Assembly (NCBI GenBank): GCA_902573565.1
Contig: CACGKI010000005.1
Coordinates: forward strand, 19,207 to 83,206
Length of the DNA stretch: 64,000 bases
From: an uncultured Prochlorococcus sp.
GTDB lineage: Bacteria > Cyanobacteriota > Cyanobacteriia > PCC-6307 > Cyanobiaceae
Direction: 5' to 3'
Shown here: positions 1-7,388 of the stretch, piece by piece
How positions within the stretch are numbered: position 1 is the stretch's first letter
Layout of the letters: each line of letters starts with the position of its first letter
Made by a program: the position numbers and the translations under genes
The notes under the pieces: model-generated
What the model was told of the DNA's origin: nothing
Database searches by the model: none
What the model saw: the letters and a program-made list of their open reading frames with translations, nothing else

Positions 1-653
1 GGATCTCAGAAGACCATCCAAGCACAGTAAGTGCAATAACGTGGTCAAATAAAAATGAGCTAGCAACTGCTTGCTATGGAAGAGTGACATTCTTTGACAT
101 AGTTAATAATAAAACGAATCAAAAACTCGAATGGCAAGGATCATTGGTATCTATGGAATTAAGCCCTGATGGAGATATAGTCGCCTGTGGGAGTCAAGAC
201 AATTCAGTTCATTTTTGGAGAAGATCAACAGGAATGGATGCTGAAATGACTGGATACCCTGGTAAACCAAGTCATCTTTCTTTTGATGACAGCGGAAAAT
301 TATTAGCAACTAGTGGCAGTGAAAGAATTACAGTTTGGAGCTTTATAGGAAATGGTCCAGAAGGGACTATGCCAGGAGAGCTATGTCACCATACAGAACC
401 TATTTCGAGCCTAGCCTTTTCAAATAAAGGTATGCTTGTAGCCTCAGGATCTAGGGATGGTTCTGTTGTCGCAAGTTTCCTCAAAAATGACGGTAATGGA
501 GATCCCGTTGGGGCTGCATTCGCGGGAGATTTAGTAGAGGCAATATCTTGGAGACCTGATGATTGTGCACTTGCAGCAGTCAATGCAAAAGGTGTTGTAA
601 ATGTATGGAAATTTAAAGTTCGTACTAACCTTTTTTCAAAGGGATTTAAGTAA
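1..653 (+). CDS. WD40-repeat protein, C-terminal part (5' end outside window)
   Basis: The frame is already open at base 3 and runs to a TAA at 651-653, so this is the C-terminal ~216 residues of a longer protein. It shows repeated WD40 blades: segments ending in VHFWRR, ITVWSF and VNVWKF, each preceded by an SPDG/ASGS-type stretch about 40 residues apart. WD40 propellers are scaffolds for protein binding, and nothing here shows a catalytic activity. A GTG at 84 could be mistaken for a start, but WD40-like sequence continues upstream of it. The partner and role are unknown from this piece alone. Confidence 0.88.
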   Translation, partial: ISEDHPSTVSAITWSNKNELATACYGRVTFFDIVNNKTNQKLEWQGSLVSMELSPDGDIVACGSQDNSVHFWRRSTGMDAEMTGYPGKPSHLSFDDSGKLLATSGSERITVWSFIGNGPEGTMPGELCHHTEPISSLAFSNKGMLVASGSRDGSVVASFLKNDGNGDPVGAAFAGDLVEAISWRPDDCALAAVNAKGVVNVWKFKVRTNLFSKGFK

Positions 654-671
654 AAAGGAAAAATTTATTAA

Positions 672-827
672 TTACCAATAGTTAGCTTTTAAATGTCTTT
701 CCATACAAATGACCTCACAGTCATTATCAATGCCTTTTGGGTGAATATCGCAATATGAGAGACATTGAAAATATTCGTCTATGGGATTTGATTTATCAGT
801 TTTACTAACTTCTTTCGAATGATTCAT
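672..827 (-). CDS. Small twin-CX3C protein (51 aa), unknown function
   Basis: A 51-codon frame runs from ATG (827-825) to TAA (674-672). A Shine-Dalgarno-like GAGGA lies 8 bases upstream of the ATG, which is notable in a genome where most starts lack one. The product is polar, without a signal peptide or membrane segment. It has four cysteines at positions 22, 26, 37 and 41, spaced CX3C-X10-CX3C (CLSYC and CEVIC). Such pairs can form two disulfides or bind a metal; in mitochondrial small Tim proteins a similar spacing forms a disulfide-linked hairpin, but no homology is claimed. It converges on the WD40 gene 18 bases away. I do not recognise a named family. Confidence 0.62.
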   Translation of the reverse strand: MNHSKEVSKTDKSNPIDEYFQCLSYCDIHPKGIDNDCEVICMERHLKANYW

Positions 828-1039
828 AAAAGATTTCCTCAATTATTTAAAATCAAGATAGACGAATTAAATATCAAAGGAAATAAGCAAAACTTACTAA
901 AAATATCTGTAAAAAATTAGCACGATTGATTACTACTCTCGGACATTTTTAATTAAAAAGCAATGCGTATAAAAACGGATTGTCTTTAGAGAAATATTTT
1001 CCTAATTTTATATTGTTGAGTTCTAGGAGGTCTTTCAAA

Positions 1040-1072
1040 ATGATCGATAGCCTGCCTGAAATTTCGGAATAA
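1040..1072 (+). CDS. Possible 10-residue leader-like micro-ORF
   Basis: ATG at 1040 lies 9 bases after a consensus AGGAGG (1025-1030), giving MIDSLPEISE and a TAA. The ribosome site is the best in this part of the window. The stop codon falls in the loop region of a 5-bp hairpin (1063-1078). This could be a translated leader or regulatory peptide, or chance. Too short to assess from one genome. Confidence 0.22.
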   Translation: MIDSLPEISE

Positions 1073-1298
1073 ACCGAACTAATTTAATTAACTGCTCCAA
1101 TTATTTTTTATTAATGTCTAAGCTTCCTTCTTCTGCATCGTTTAGGTGCCCTTTAAGAAACAAGCTTAATTCTAGAGTTTTTGCCCCAGTTAAAGACAAT
1201 TAGTTAATTTTGGTGAGCATTAGCTTAATAGAAGTTAGCAACAAGGATCCATGATTTAGGTGCGTTATTAACTTCAGTAAAAAATATAAGTAAGAGAT

Positions 1299-1330
1299 AA
1301 AAGAGGGCTAATTTAAGCCCTCTTTTTTTT
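1299..1330 (+). terminator. Strong Rho-independent terminator
   Basis: A perfect 8-bp stem, AGAGGGCT (1302-1309) with AGCCCTCT (1316-1323), encloses a 6-base loop and runs into eight Ts (1323-1330). A and T runs on either side extend the stem by up to three A-T pairs and could let it work weakly on the other strand. It closes the unassigned unit upstream and insulates the next gene at 1387. Confidence 0.85.
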
Positions 1331-1386
1331 GTAAGATGACTTTATTCTAGTTTTATAGATAATGATTAAAGCAATAAAATTTTAAA

Positions 1387-1659
1387 ATGGTTCGATATTA
1401 TTGCCCATATTGCAATCCTAAATATCAATTTCAAAGACAATCCTCAAAAGGTAATTTAATTTGTGGCTTGTGCGGAGAGGATCTTGTAAAAAAACCATTT
1501 ATTAGGTTGAACCAGATAATTGCTTTAGTTGCAGCGTCATCATTACTTTTACCGTTGATATATACTTTTATTTTTATAATTAAAAATCAAATAAATCCTC
1601 CTAATAAAAATTATCAAGCAAATGGTACTTTAATGATAATTAGCAAAGAAACAATTTAA
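1387..1659 (+). CDS. Small zinc-ribbon membrane protein (90 aa)
   Basis: The N-terminal part carries two cysteine knuckles, CPYC at residues 6-9 and CGLC at about 26-29, the usual layout of a zinc ribbon. One strongly hydrophobic segment follows at about residues 43-66, then a short polar tail. This predicts a single-pass protein with a cytoplasmic metal-binding head. It starts about 57 bases after the strong terminator, so it probably has its own promoter. No catalytic motif is visible and the function is unknown. Confidence is in the gene, not in a role. Confidence 0.7.
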   Translation: MVRYYCPYCNPKYQFQRQSSKGNLICGLCGEDLVKKPFIRLNQIIALVAASSLLLPLIYTFIFIIKNQINPPNKNYQANGTLMIISKETI

Positions 1660-1685
1660 TAAAACAATTTTAAAAAATCGAGAGG

Positions 1686-1907
1686 TCAACCTCTACATAG
1701 TGATTTATTTAAACAAGAATTTTTACTCTCAATATTTATTTGATCATCAATATTTTTTAATTTGTTTTTATTGTTTATTACTTTAACTTTTTGCCCACAA
1801 TGTTCTTTACAACCACTATTAAATAAATTATGTGCATATAAATTAGAACTATTCGTAAGTAATAAAAGAAAAATTATTTTATAAATTTGATTAAAATAAA
1901 ACTTCAT
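1686..1907 (-). CDS. Small secreted cysteine-containing protein (73 aa)
   Basis: The first ~25 residues form a signal peptide: a lysine, a hydrophobic core with a run of four leucines, and a YAH cleavage-like site. The mature part is about 48 polar residues with four cysteines: C33 and C37 (CKEHC), C65 and C71. Export suggests periplasmic disulfides or metal binding. It converges with the zinc-ribbon gene (26-base gap) and lies downstream of the small membrane protein at 1951-2187 on the same strand. No recognised family. Confidence 0.62.
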   Translation of the reverse strand: MKFYFNQIYKIIFLLLLTNSSNLYAHNLFNSGCKEHCGQKVKVINNKNKLKNIDDQINIESKNSCLNKSLCRG

Positions 1908-1950
1908 TTTTATTATGATTTCCCCGGAATTAGTAAATAAATAATATCAG

Positions 1951-2187
1951 TTAATTCCAAGGAGTGTTTATAAGACCCCAGATATCAAAGAAGAAAAATA
2001 AAACTGCAATAACAACAAGATCCCATGCTCTTTCCCTGAAAGCCCAAGGAGCAATAAAAACTTCTCCAAGTCCGTGAAGTGCGGCCCCTACTGGTAGATG
2101 ATCAAGAACCAGCAAACTGTGAGAGAGGATAAAAAGAAAGCTTGCGAAATATCTAAAAAAAACAAATTGCCAATTACTAGAATTCAT
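1951..2187 (-). CDS. Small conserved-looking membrane protein (78 aa)
   Basis: The product has two or three hydrophobic segments (about residues 8-28, 33-48 and 56-72) and few charges. The order HSLLVLDHLPVGAALHG resembles small multi-pass proteins common in marine picocyanobacteria, but I cannot name a family. It is transcribed leftward toward the small secreted protein with a 43-base gap and could share its transcript. It diverges from the ATP-grasp cassette. Confidence 0.65.
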   Translation of the reverse strand: MNSSNWQFVFFRYFASFLFILSHSLLVLDHLPVGAALHGLGEVFIAPWAFRERAWDLVVIAVLFFFFDIWGLINTPWN

Positions 2188-2323
2188 GCCTTTAGATTTT
2201 TAAGAAATATACTTCAATGATCAAAATAATGATATAGATCTAGTCAAGAGATATTATTTTTGGTAGCCATAAATACGAATAAAGATATAAAGCTAAAGTA
2301 AAAGTTACTAAACGATGAAATAT

Positions 2324-3757
2324 ATGTTTTCAAGTTATCAGCCTAAAAATAGTTTTGATGAATATTTTAAGGATAATGTCAATTCTGCTAGAGAAATATT
2401 GATTCCACTTCTTTCATCTTTAGATAATATGGGTCTTGAGGAATTAAACAGGAATCATTCTGCCGCAAAAAAATTATTACTAAGACATGGTGCAACTTTT
2501 AGATTAAATGATACTGGTTTAAAAGGTACTGAGAGAATATTACCTTTTGATCCACTCCCTAGAATAATTAGTAGAGATGATTGGGTAACTTTAGAAAAAG
2601 GGCTAAAACAAAGGCTTGAGGCTATTGATTTATTCCTAGATGATATTTATAATTCTCAAAAAATAATTAATGATGGAATAATTCCAAGAGAATTAATAGA
2701 GAGTTCAGAAGGTTGGAGACCTCAAATGATAGGCTTCAAACCGCCACTAAATAAATGGTGTCAAATTTCAGGACTTGATTTAATAAGGGACAGAAAAGGA
2801 GATTGGCATGTTTTAGAAGATAATTTAAGGTGCCCTTCTGGGGTTGCTTATTTTTTAGAAAATAGATTAGTTATGAAAAATATTTTTCCTAATCTTTTCT
2901 CTGGAAGAATAGTAAAACCAATTGATGAATATCCATCATATCTTTTAAAAACTCTTCAAGAACTTGCAGTATGGACAGATACTCCCAAGATAGTTCTACT
3001 TACTCCTGGAATTTTTAATAGTGCTTATTTTGAACATAGTTATTTAGCTCAAGAAATGGGCATCCAACTAGTTCAGGGTCATGACTTAGTTTGTAATGAT
3101 GATTATGTATATTTAAAAACTACCTCTGGGTTAAAAAGAGTAGATGTCATTTACAGAAGAATTGATGATGATTTCTTAGATCCTCTTAATTTCAGAAAAG
3201 ATTCCTGCCTTGGTGTTAACGGATTACTTGATGTTTTTAAGGCAGGTCATGTTGCTTTGGCAAATGCGCCTGGGACTGGAATAGCAGATGACAAAATGAT
3301 TTATTCATTTGTTCCAAAAATGATTAAATATTATCTTGATGAAGAAATTATTATTAAAAATGTAGAAACGTATATTTGTCATTACCAAAAGGATCGAGAT
3401 TATGTCCTTGAGAATTTACCAAAACTTGTTGTTAAGTCTGTCGCAGAAGCTGGGGGCTATGGAATGTTAATTGGACCTCACTCAACAACAAGTGAGATAG
3501 AAGAATTTGCCAATAAAATTAAAAAAAATCCTAGAAATTTCATAGCACAACCAACCTTAGAATTATCTACTGTGCCATCTTTATGTGATGGAGAACTCTA
3601 TCCATGTCATGTTGATTTAAGACCATATATCTTGAGAGGGAAAGATTCATGGGTAAGCCCTGGTGGGCTTACGAGGGTAGCATTAAAAAAAGGATCATTA
3701 GTCGTCAATTCTTCTCAAGGTGGAGGATGCAAAGATACATGGGTTGTAGGTAAATAA
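2324..3757 (+). CDS. Circularly permuted ATP-grasp protein (COG2308 family)
   Basis: A 477-residue protein of the circularly permuted ATP-grasp type 2 family, predicted to join a carboxylate to an amine using ATP. Conserved blocks, counted from the upstream ATG at 2315, are VLEDN (166-170), YRRIDDD (290-296), NAPGTGIADDK (317-327), VVKSVAEAGGYGM (382-394) and DLRPYIL (444-450). I chose ATG 2324 because family members typically begin M-F-x-x-Y near a DE pair; the ATG at 2315 adds three residues. It is the first gene of a three-gene cassette, with the next start only 1 base after its stop. The cassette is widespread in bacteria and was proposed from genome context to make or modify peptides; the substrate is unknown. 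Confidence 0.9.
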   Translation: MFSSYQPKNSFDEYFKDNVNSAREILIPLLSSLDNMGLEELNRNHSAAKKLLLRHGATFRLNDTGLKGTERILPFDPLPRIISRDDWVTLEKGLKQRLEAIDLFLDDIYNSQKIINDGIIPRELIESSEGWRPQMIGFKPPLNKWCQISGLDLIRDRKGDWHVLEDNLRCPSGVAYFLENRLVMKNIFPNLFSGRIVKPIDEYPSYLLKTLQELAVWTDTPKIVLLTPGIFNSAYFEHSYLAQEMGIQLVQGHDLVCNDDYVYLKTTSGLKRVDVIYRRIDDDFLDPLNFRKDSCLGVNGLLDVFKAGHVALANAPGTGIADDKMIYSFVPKMIKYYLDEEIIIKNVETYICHYQKDRDYVLENLPKLVVKSVAEAGGYGMLIGPHSTTSEIEEFANKIKKNPRNFIAQPTLELSTVPSLCDGELYPCHVDLRPYILRGKDSWVSPGGLTRVALKKGSLVVNSSQGGGCKDTWVVGK

Positions 3758-3758
3758 T

Positions 3759-4700
3759 ATGCTTTTAAGTCGTGTAGCAGAATCTCTTTATTGGATCAAT
3801 CGTTATTTAGAACGTGCAGAAAACATATCTCGTTTCGTGGAAGTAAGTGAAGCAATGTCATTAGATTGTCCGCCAGGAAGTGCAGAACCTTGGCTCCCGT
3901 TAATTGATGCTTCGAGTGATAGAGAATCTTTTGATAAAAGATTCCCAGAGAAAAAACCCGATGATGTTATTAATTTTTTAATAAGAGATCGTTTAAACCC
4001 AAATAGCATAATTTCTTGCATTCAAATGGCAAGAGAAAATGCAAGACAAATCAGAGATGTCATGACCACAGAAATGTGGGAACAGATTAATATTTTATAT
4101 TGGAATATGCAAGAAGGAGAAGCAATATGGAATAAACCAAGACAAGAACAATTAAGTGAAATAAGGAGGGAATGTCAGCTTTTTTATGGAATTACAGATG
4201 CGACTCTAAGCAAAGATCTTGCCTGGAGATTTAGCATTCTTGGAAGATTAATCGAAAGAGCTGACAAAACATCAAGAATTTTAGATGTGAAATATTATTT
4301 ACTCCTTCCTAGCTTAGATGAACTTGGAGGAGTTCTTGATGAGCTGCAATGGATAGCACTTTTACGTTCAGCTGGAGCTTATCAAATGTTTAGGAAAGCA
4401 GAGCAAAATTCTATAAAGCCTAATTCAGTTGCAAGATTTCTTTTACTTGATCCAATTTTCCCTAGATCAGTAAGATACTGTCTTGATGGGATAAGCAATA
4501 CTCTTAAAACAATTGATACCTCTCCTTCAACTGAAAATCCTTCAGAACTAGAATGTATGAGAGGTTTGCTTAAAGCAAAGTGGAGTTATATCAGAATTGA
4601 AGATATAATTAATGATGGTTTACATGAGGCAATCGATTCATTGCAAATGGATTTAAATAAATTAAATGAACTCATTCAAGAAAAATATTTTATTAATTAA
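3759..4700 (+). CDS. Alpha-E domain protein (COG2307)
   Basis: A 313-residue, largely helical protein of the alpha-E family, recognisable by the N-terminal LLSRVAESLYWINRYLERAE block (residues 2-21) and REN/ARQIRD helices near 90-100. The family is almost always paired with the COG2308 ATP-grasp protein and is thought to be its partner; no reaction has been assigned that I know of. It starts 1 base after the upstream stop, so translation is probably coupled, and ends 11 bases before the transglutaminase-like gene. Confidence 0.9.
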   Translation: MLLSRVAESLYWINRYLERAENISRFVEVSEAMSLDCPPGSAEPWLPLIDASSDRESFDKRFPEKKPDDVINFLIRDRLNPNSIISCIQMARENARQIRDVMTTEMWEQINILYWNMQEGEAIWNKPRQEQLSEIRRECQLFYGITDATLSKDLAWRFSILGRLIERADKTSRILDVKYYLLLPSLDELGGVLDELQWIALLRSAGAYQMFRKAEQNSIKPNSVARFLLLDPIFPRSVRYCLDGISNTLKTIDTSPSTENPSELECMRGLLKAKWSYIRIEDIINDGLHEAIDSLQMDLNKLNELIQEKYFIN

Positions 4701-4711
4701 TAAGTTTATTA

Positions 4712-5569
4712 ATGAGAATTAAATACCTTCACAAACTTGAATATAAATACGAAGACCCTGTTCAATTAGGTGAGCATAGATTATGTATAAAGCCAAGGTC
4801 AAATGGCTTCCAAAAACTAAAGAATTTTGAATTAAAAATAACCCCAGAACCAGAAATTATTTATCCATTACTTGCTGCCAGCGGAGAAGAGATTAATAGA
4901 ATCAGATTCAATGGATTAACAGATAATTTAGTTATTGAATCAATTAGCGAAGTTGAAACTATTAAACATCCAAATATTATTGATGGAGTTAAAAATAGAG
5001 ATTTAACATTACCTTTTTGTAGAAGTATTATTAACAGAGATTTACAGGGAGCATTAGAGGGATGGATGCCTAATGGACAACACGATCCCTCTGCCGTAGA
5101 ACTTGCCCAAGAAGCCTTGGCAGGAAGCATTAATAACGCATTATCATTTACCTACCAGCTAATAGAGATTATTCAAGATCGGGTTAAATATACCAAAAGA
5201 CATACAGGACCAGCATGGCCGGCTAGTAGAACACTTAGAGAACGTATAGGTTCATGTAGAGATTTAGCAATGCTGATGGTAGAAGCTTGTAGGTCTATAG
5301 GTATCCCAAGTAGGTTTGTAAGTGGTTATCATTTTGAAGATCCCTTACCCTCTGAGTTGGATTTACACGCTTGGGCTGAATTATATATTCCAGGCGCTGG
5401 TTGGAGAGGTTTTGATCCAAGCGGAAAAGGATTAATAGATGATAGATATTTAACATTAGTATCCTCTTCAAAATCTAATTTAACTTCTGTAATTACAGGA
5501 AACTTTATAGGAAAAAATAATTTAGAAAATACTTTATCCTGGGAAATCAAACCTCTTGAAATAAAATAA
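4712..5569 (+). CDS. Transglutaminase-like cysteine protease-fold protein (COG1305)
   Basis: A 285-residue protein with an N-terminal beta-rich region (about 1-90, typical bacterial transglutaminase N-domain) and a transglutaminase-like core at about 150-240. The catalytic triad is visible: Cys182 in GSCRDLA, His219 in LDLHAWAE and Asp235 in GFDPS. Such enzymes cleave or exchange amide bonds. No signal peptide is seen, so it is probably cytoplasmic with its two cassette partners. Its pairing with an ATP-grasp ligase suggests that one enzyme makes and the other breaks or transfers the same amide bond; this is inference. Confidence 0.92.
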   Translation: MRIKYLHKLEYKYEDPVQLGEHRLCIKPRSNGFQKLKNFELKITPEPEIIYPLLAASGEEINRIRFNGLTDNLVIESISEVETIKHPNIIDGVKNRDLTLPFCRSIINRDLQGALEGWMPNGQHDPSAVELAQEALAGSINNALSFTYQLIEIIQDRVKYTKRHTGPAWPASRTLRERIGSCRDLAMLMVEACRSIGIPSRFVSGYHFEDPLPSELDLHAWAELYIPGAGWRGFDPSGKGLIDDRYLTLVSSSKSNLTSVITGNFIGKNNLENTLSWEIKPLEIK

Positions 5570-5742
5570 ATACTAAATTTTTAATCTTTTAAATAACAGG
5601 AAAATATAAATAACAATATGTTTCTTTTTTAGTGTTAATTGATACGTTCTTGGATAAATATATCTGTTTTCATTTGTGTAATCTTTAAAAAAAATTGAAT
5701 TCAAGTTTAGAAATTCCAGTTATCAAATCAAACAAATCGAAA

Positions 5743-6216
5743 ATGTTTGAATTGATAAGTTATGAAAAATTTCGCGATACAAAAGATGTAAGATTTTTTG
5801 ATATTAGTGTTAATGAATCAAACTATAGAGATCTAGTTATTCACAGTGGTCCTGCAGTAAGTCCGCCAAATGATGAAGAATTTAATAATTGGCAATTTTA
5901 CATACATCACAAACAAGAAGATAATCTATTGGCTATCTCTGGGGGAAGAACATTTTTTCTTGTCAATTTTGGCTGGGATTATCCTTTTTATAAGGTTAGA
6001 TTAGAATCTTGCGGATATATTCTAAGAATACCTAGAGGAACTTTTCATAGATCAGTATCTGACGAAAACGGTTCAATAGTTTTAAATCAAGCTATAAGAG
6101 ATAAAAACGGTACTGTTGAATCTGAATTCAAGGTTACGAATAGCAAAGATAACAAAAAGCTTCTAGATTGTATAACCAATCTAGAACCTAGATTTAAAAT
6201 TTATAGTGTTAAATAA
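5743..6216 (+). CDS. Cupin-like hypothetical protein
   Basis: I do not recognise a named family. The product (157 residues from ATG 5743; 173 if the TTG at 5695 is used) is soluble. Its middle reads like a cupin barrel: alternating beta segments, a glycine-rich ISGGRTFFLV turn, then RIPRGTFHRSVS, where cupins carry a P-x-G-x-x-H motif. Two histidines at YIHH could be further metal ligands. ATG was preferred over TTG because neither has a ribosome site. It stands alone, 125 to 170 bases after the transglutaminase gene. Confidence 0.65.
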   Translation: MFELISYEKFRDTKDVRFFDISVNESNYRDLVIHSGPAVSPPNDEEFNNWQFYIHHKQEDNLLAISGGRTFFLVNFGWDYPFYKVRLESCGYILRIPRGTFHRSVSDENGSIVLNQAIRDKNGTVESEFKVTNSKDNKKLLDCITNLEPRFKIYSVK

Positions 6217-6299
6217 TCTTAAAAAGGCGTTCCAAATTTATATATCAATTTTAAAAATTATCTAATTGTTATAAAATAATGATATTCAAATTATTTAAT

Positions 6300-6818
6300 A
6301 TGAAACCTTTAAAGTTTTTAAGATATATTTTATGCATAACTTTTTCTTTTTTAATTTTATCCTCTCCAGTTTTCGCTGGGGCAAACGTAGCTGTTAAGGG
6401 CGAGGGAGATGAAGTTCCAAGTTATGTGAGATCTAATATTACAGGATATAATTTCCATGGAGAGGATCTTCATTTGTCTTCTATAGCTGGAGCAGTTGCT
6501 AGAGACGCAGATTTTAGTGACGTTGATTTACATGGTACAACCTTAACCCTATCTGATTTAAAAGGTTCTAATCTAAATGGAATCGACCTAACCGATACTC
6601 TTTCTGATCGAGTTAACTTCCAAAAAACAGATCTTAGAAATGCTGTTTTAATAAATATGATCGCCTCAGGTAGCAGTTTTGCAGGTGCTCAAATAGAAGG
6701 GGCAGATTTTTCTTACGCTATTCTAGACAGCGAAGATCAAAGAAATCTTTGTGAAATTGCTGATGGGATCAATCCAAAAACGGGCGTTTCAACAAGAGAA
6801 AGTCTTGAGTGTAGTTAG
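6300..6818 (+). CDS. Exported pentapeptide-repeat protein
   Basis: From ATG 6300 the protein starts with a clear signal peptide (MKPLKFL, hydrophobic core, SSPVFA cleavage site), then about 145 mature residues. Residues ~55-130 hold A(D/N)LxX-type pentapeptide repeats (DADFSDVDLHG, LKGSNLNGIDL, GAQIEGADFSYA) that fold as a right-handed beta helix. Two cysteines lie near the C-terminus. Similar short proteins occur in the thylakoid lumen of cyanobacteria and chloroplasts, roles mostly unknown. The in-frame ATG at 6279 adds seven residues ahead of the signal peptide and is less likely. Confidence 0.85.
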   Translation: MKPLKFLRYILCITFSFLILSSPVFAGANVAVKGEGDEVPSYVRSNITGYNFHGEDLHLSSIAGAVARDADFSDVDLHGTTLTLSDLKGSNLNGIDLTDTLSDRVNFQKTDLRNAVLINMIASGSSFAGAQIEGADFSYAILDSEDQRNLCEIADGINPKTGVSTRESLECS

Positions 6819-6827
6819 AAATTAAAA

Positions 6828-7181
6828 TTATAAGTAAACTTTTTTTCCATTATTAAGTTTATAAATTCTTTGTTCATCATCTTGAAATATCATTTCACCA
6901 TTTAATTTGGATTTCTTAAATTTTGAAAGTCTTGCTCTGTGTATATTGGATTTTCTATTTATATTATCTTCGTTATCATAACTTCCAATATAAATATTTA
7001 TATTGGGATTTGAAAAGGTTTTTTCTTCCTCTCTTAAAAAAATTCTGTCGATATTTGTTTGCGTGCTTTGCAGTTTATTTTTAAATTTATCTAATTTTAA
7101 ATTCTTTGATTTTTTAGAACTAATTTTTTTGCAGACAAAAAAAACAACTCCTAAAATTATAAAAACTAAAAATATATTCAT
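6828..7181 (-). CDS. Single-pass membrane protein (117 aa), unknown function
   Basis: One N-terminal membrane segment (residues ~2-18) is followed by a lysine-rich stretch and a polar domain with basic patches, ending in a YKLNNGKKVYL block. No family recognised. Its ATG shares one base with the stop of the upstream gene (TAATG at 7183-7179), so the two are almost certainly translated together. It converges with the pentapeptide gene 9 bases away. Confidence 0.6.
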   Translation of the reverse strand: MNIFLVFIILGVVFFVCKKISSKKSKNLKLDKFKNKLQSTQTNIDRIFLREEEKTFSNPNINIYIGSYDNEDNINRKSNIHRARLSKFKKSKLNGEMIFQDDEQRIYKLNNGKKVYL

Positions 7182-7372
7182 TAGTTAATTTTTATTTTTA
7201 TATCTACACCTAAGTTACTTTTAGTAGTCAATATTTCTTTTTTAATGATTCCATAGGTAAAAATTCTAGACAATGTTTTTAAAGATTTAAAAACTAAAAA
7301 AACAGTAAATAAAAAGAAAACCATAATATTTTCTACAAGAAGATTTTTATTTTTATTTTCTAAATTGTTCAT
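7181..7372 (-). CDS. Small single-pass membrane protein (63 aa)
   Basis: The protein has a polar asparagine/lysine-rich start, one hydrophobic segment at about residues 14-30 and a basic tail. It is coupled to the next gene by a one-base TAATG overlap. A family is not recognisable. The overlap and shared strand are the best evidence that both frames are real. It lies 16 bases downstream of the PfkB kinase stop and may be co-transcribed with it. Confidence 0.5.
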   Translation of the reverse strand: MNNLENKNKNLLVENIMVFFLFTVFLVFKSLKTLSRIFTYGIIKKEILTTKSNLGVDIKIKIN

Positions 7373-7388
7373 GTAAGTCTTAAATTAA

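Larger units (their letters stand above)
828..1386. other. 559-base stretch without an assigned gene; candidate short transcript on the + strand
   Basis: No long frame occurs on either strand. On the + strand there is a perfect AGGAGG at 1025-1030, a 10-codon frame at 1040-1072, a small hairpin around that frame's stop (TTCGG 1063-1067 with CCGAA 1074-1078), a 29-codon frame at 1114-1203 without a clear ribosome site, and a strong intrinsic terminator at 1299-1330. The terminator implies that something is transcribed rightward here, yet the only upstream + strand gene (WD40) ends 650 bases earlier. It does not match tmRNA, 6S RNA, RNase P RNA, SRP RNA or the marine glutamine riboswitches as I know their core motifs. 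Confidence 0.4.

Noticed and set aside
84..653. GTG at 84 as the start of the WD40 gene
   Set aside because: The same frame continues upstream to the window edge with WD40-like sequence, so the true start lies outside the window.
828..1331. tmRNA, 6S RNA, RNase P RNA, SRP RNA or glutamine riboswitch in the gap
   Set aside because: I looked for the tag sequence, the RNase P core and the known glutamine riboswitch core and found none; only the terminator and small frames are supported.
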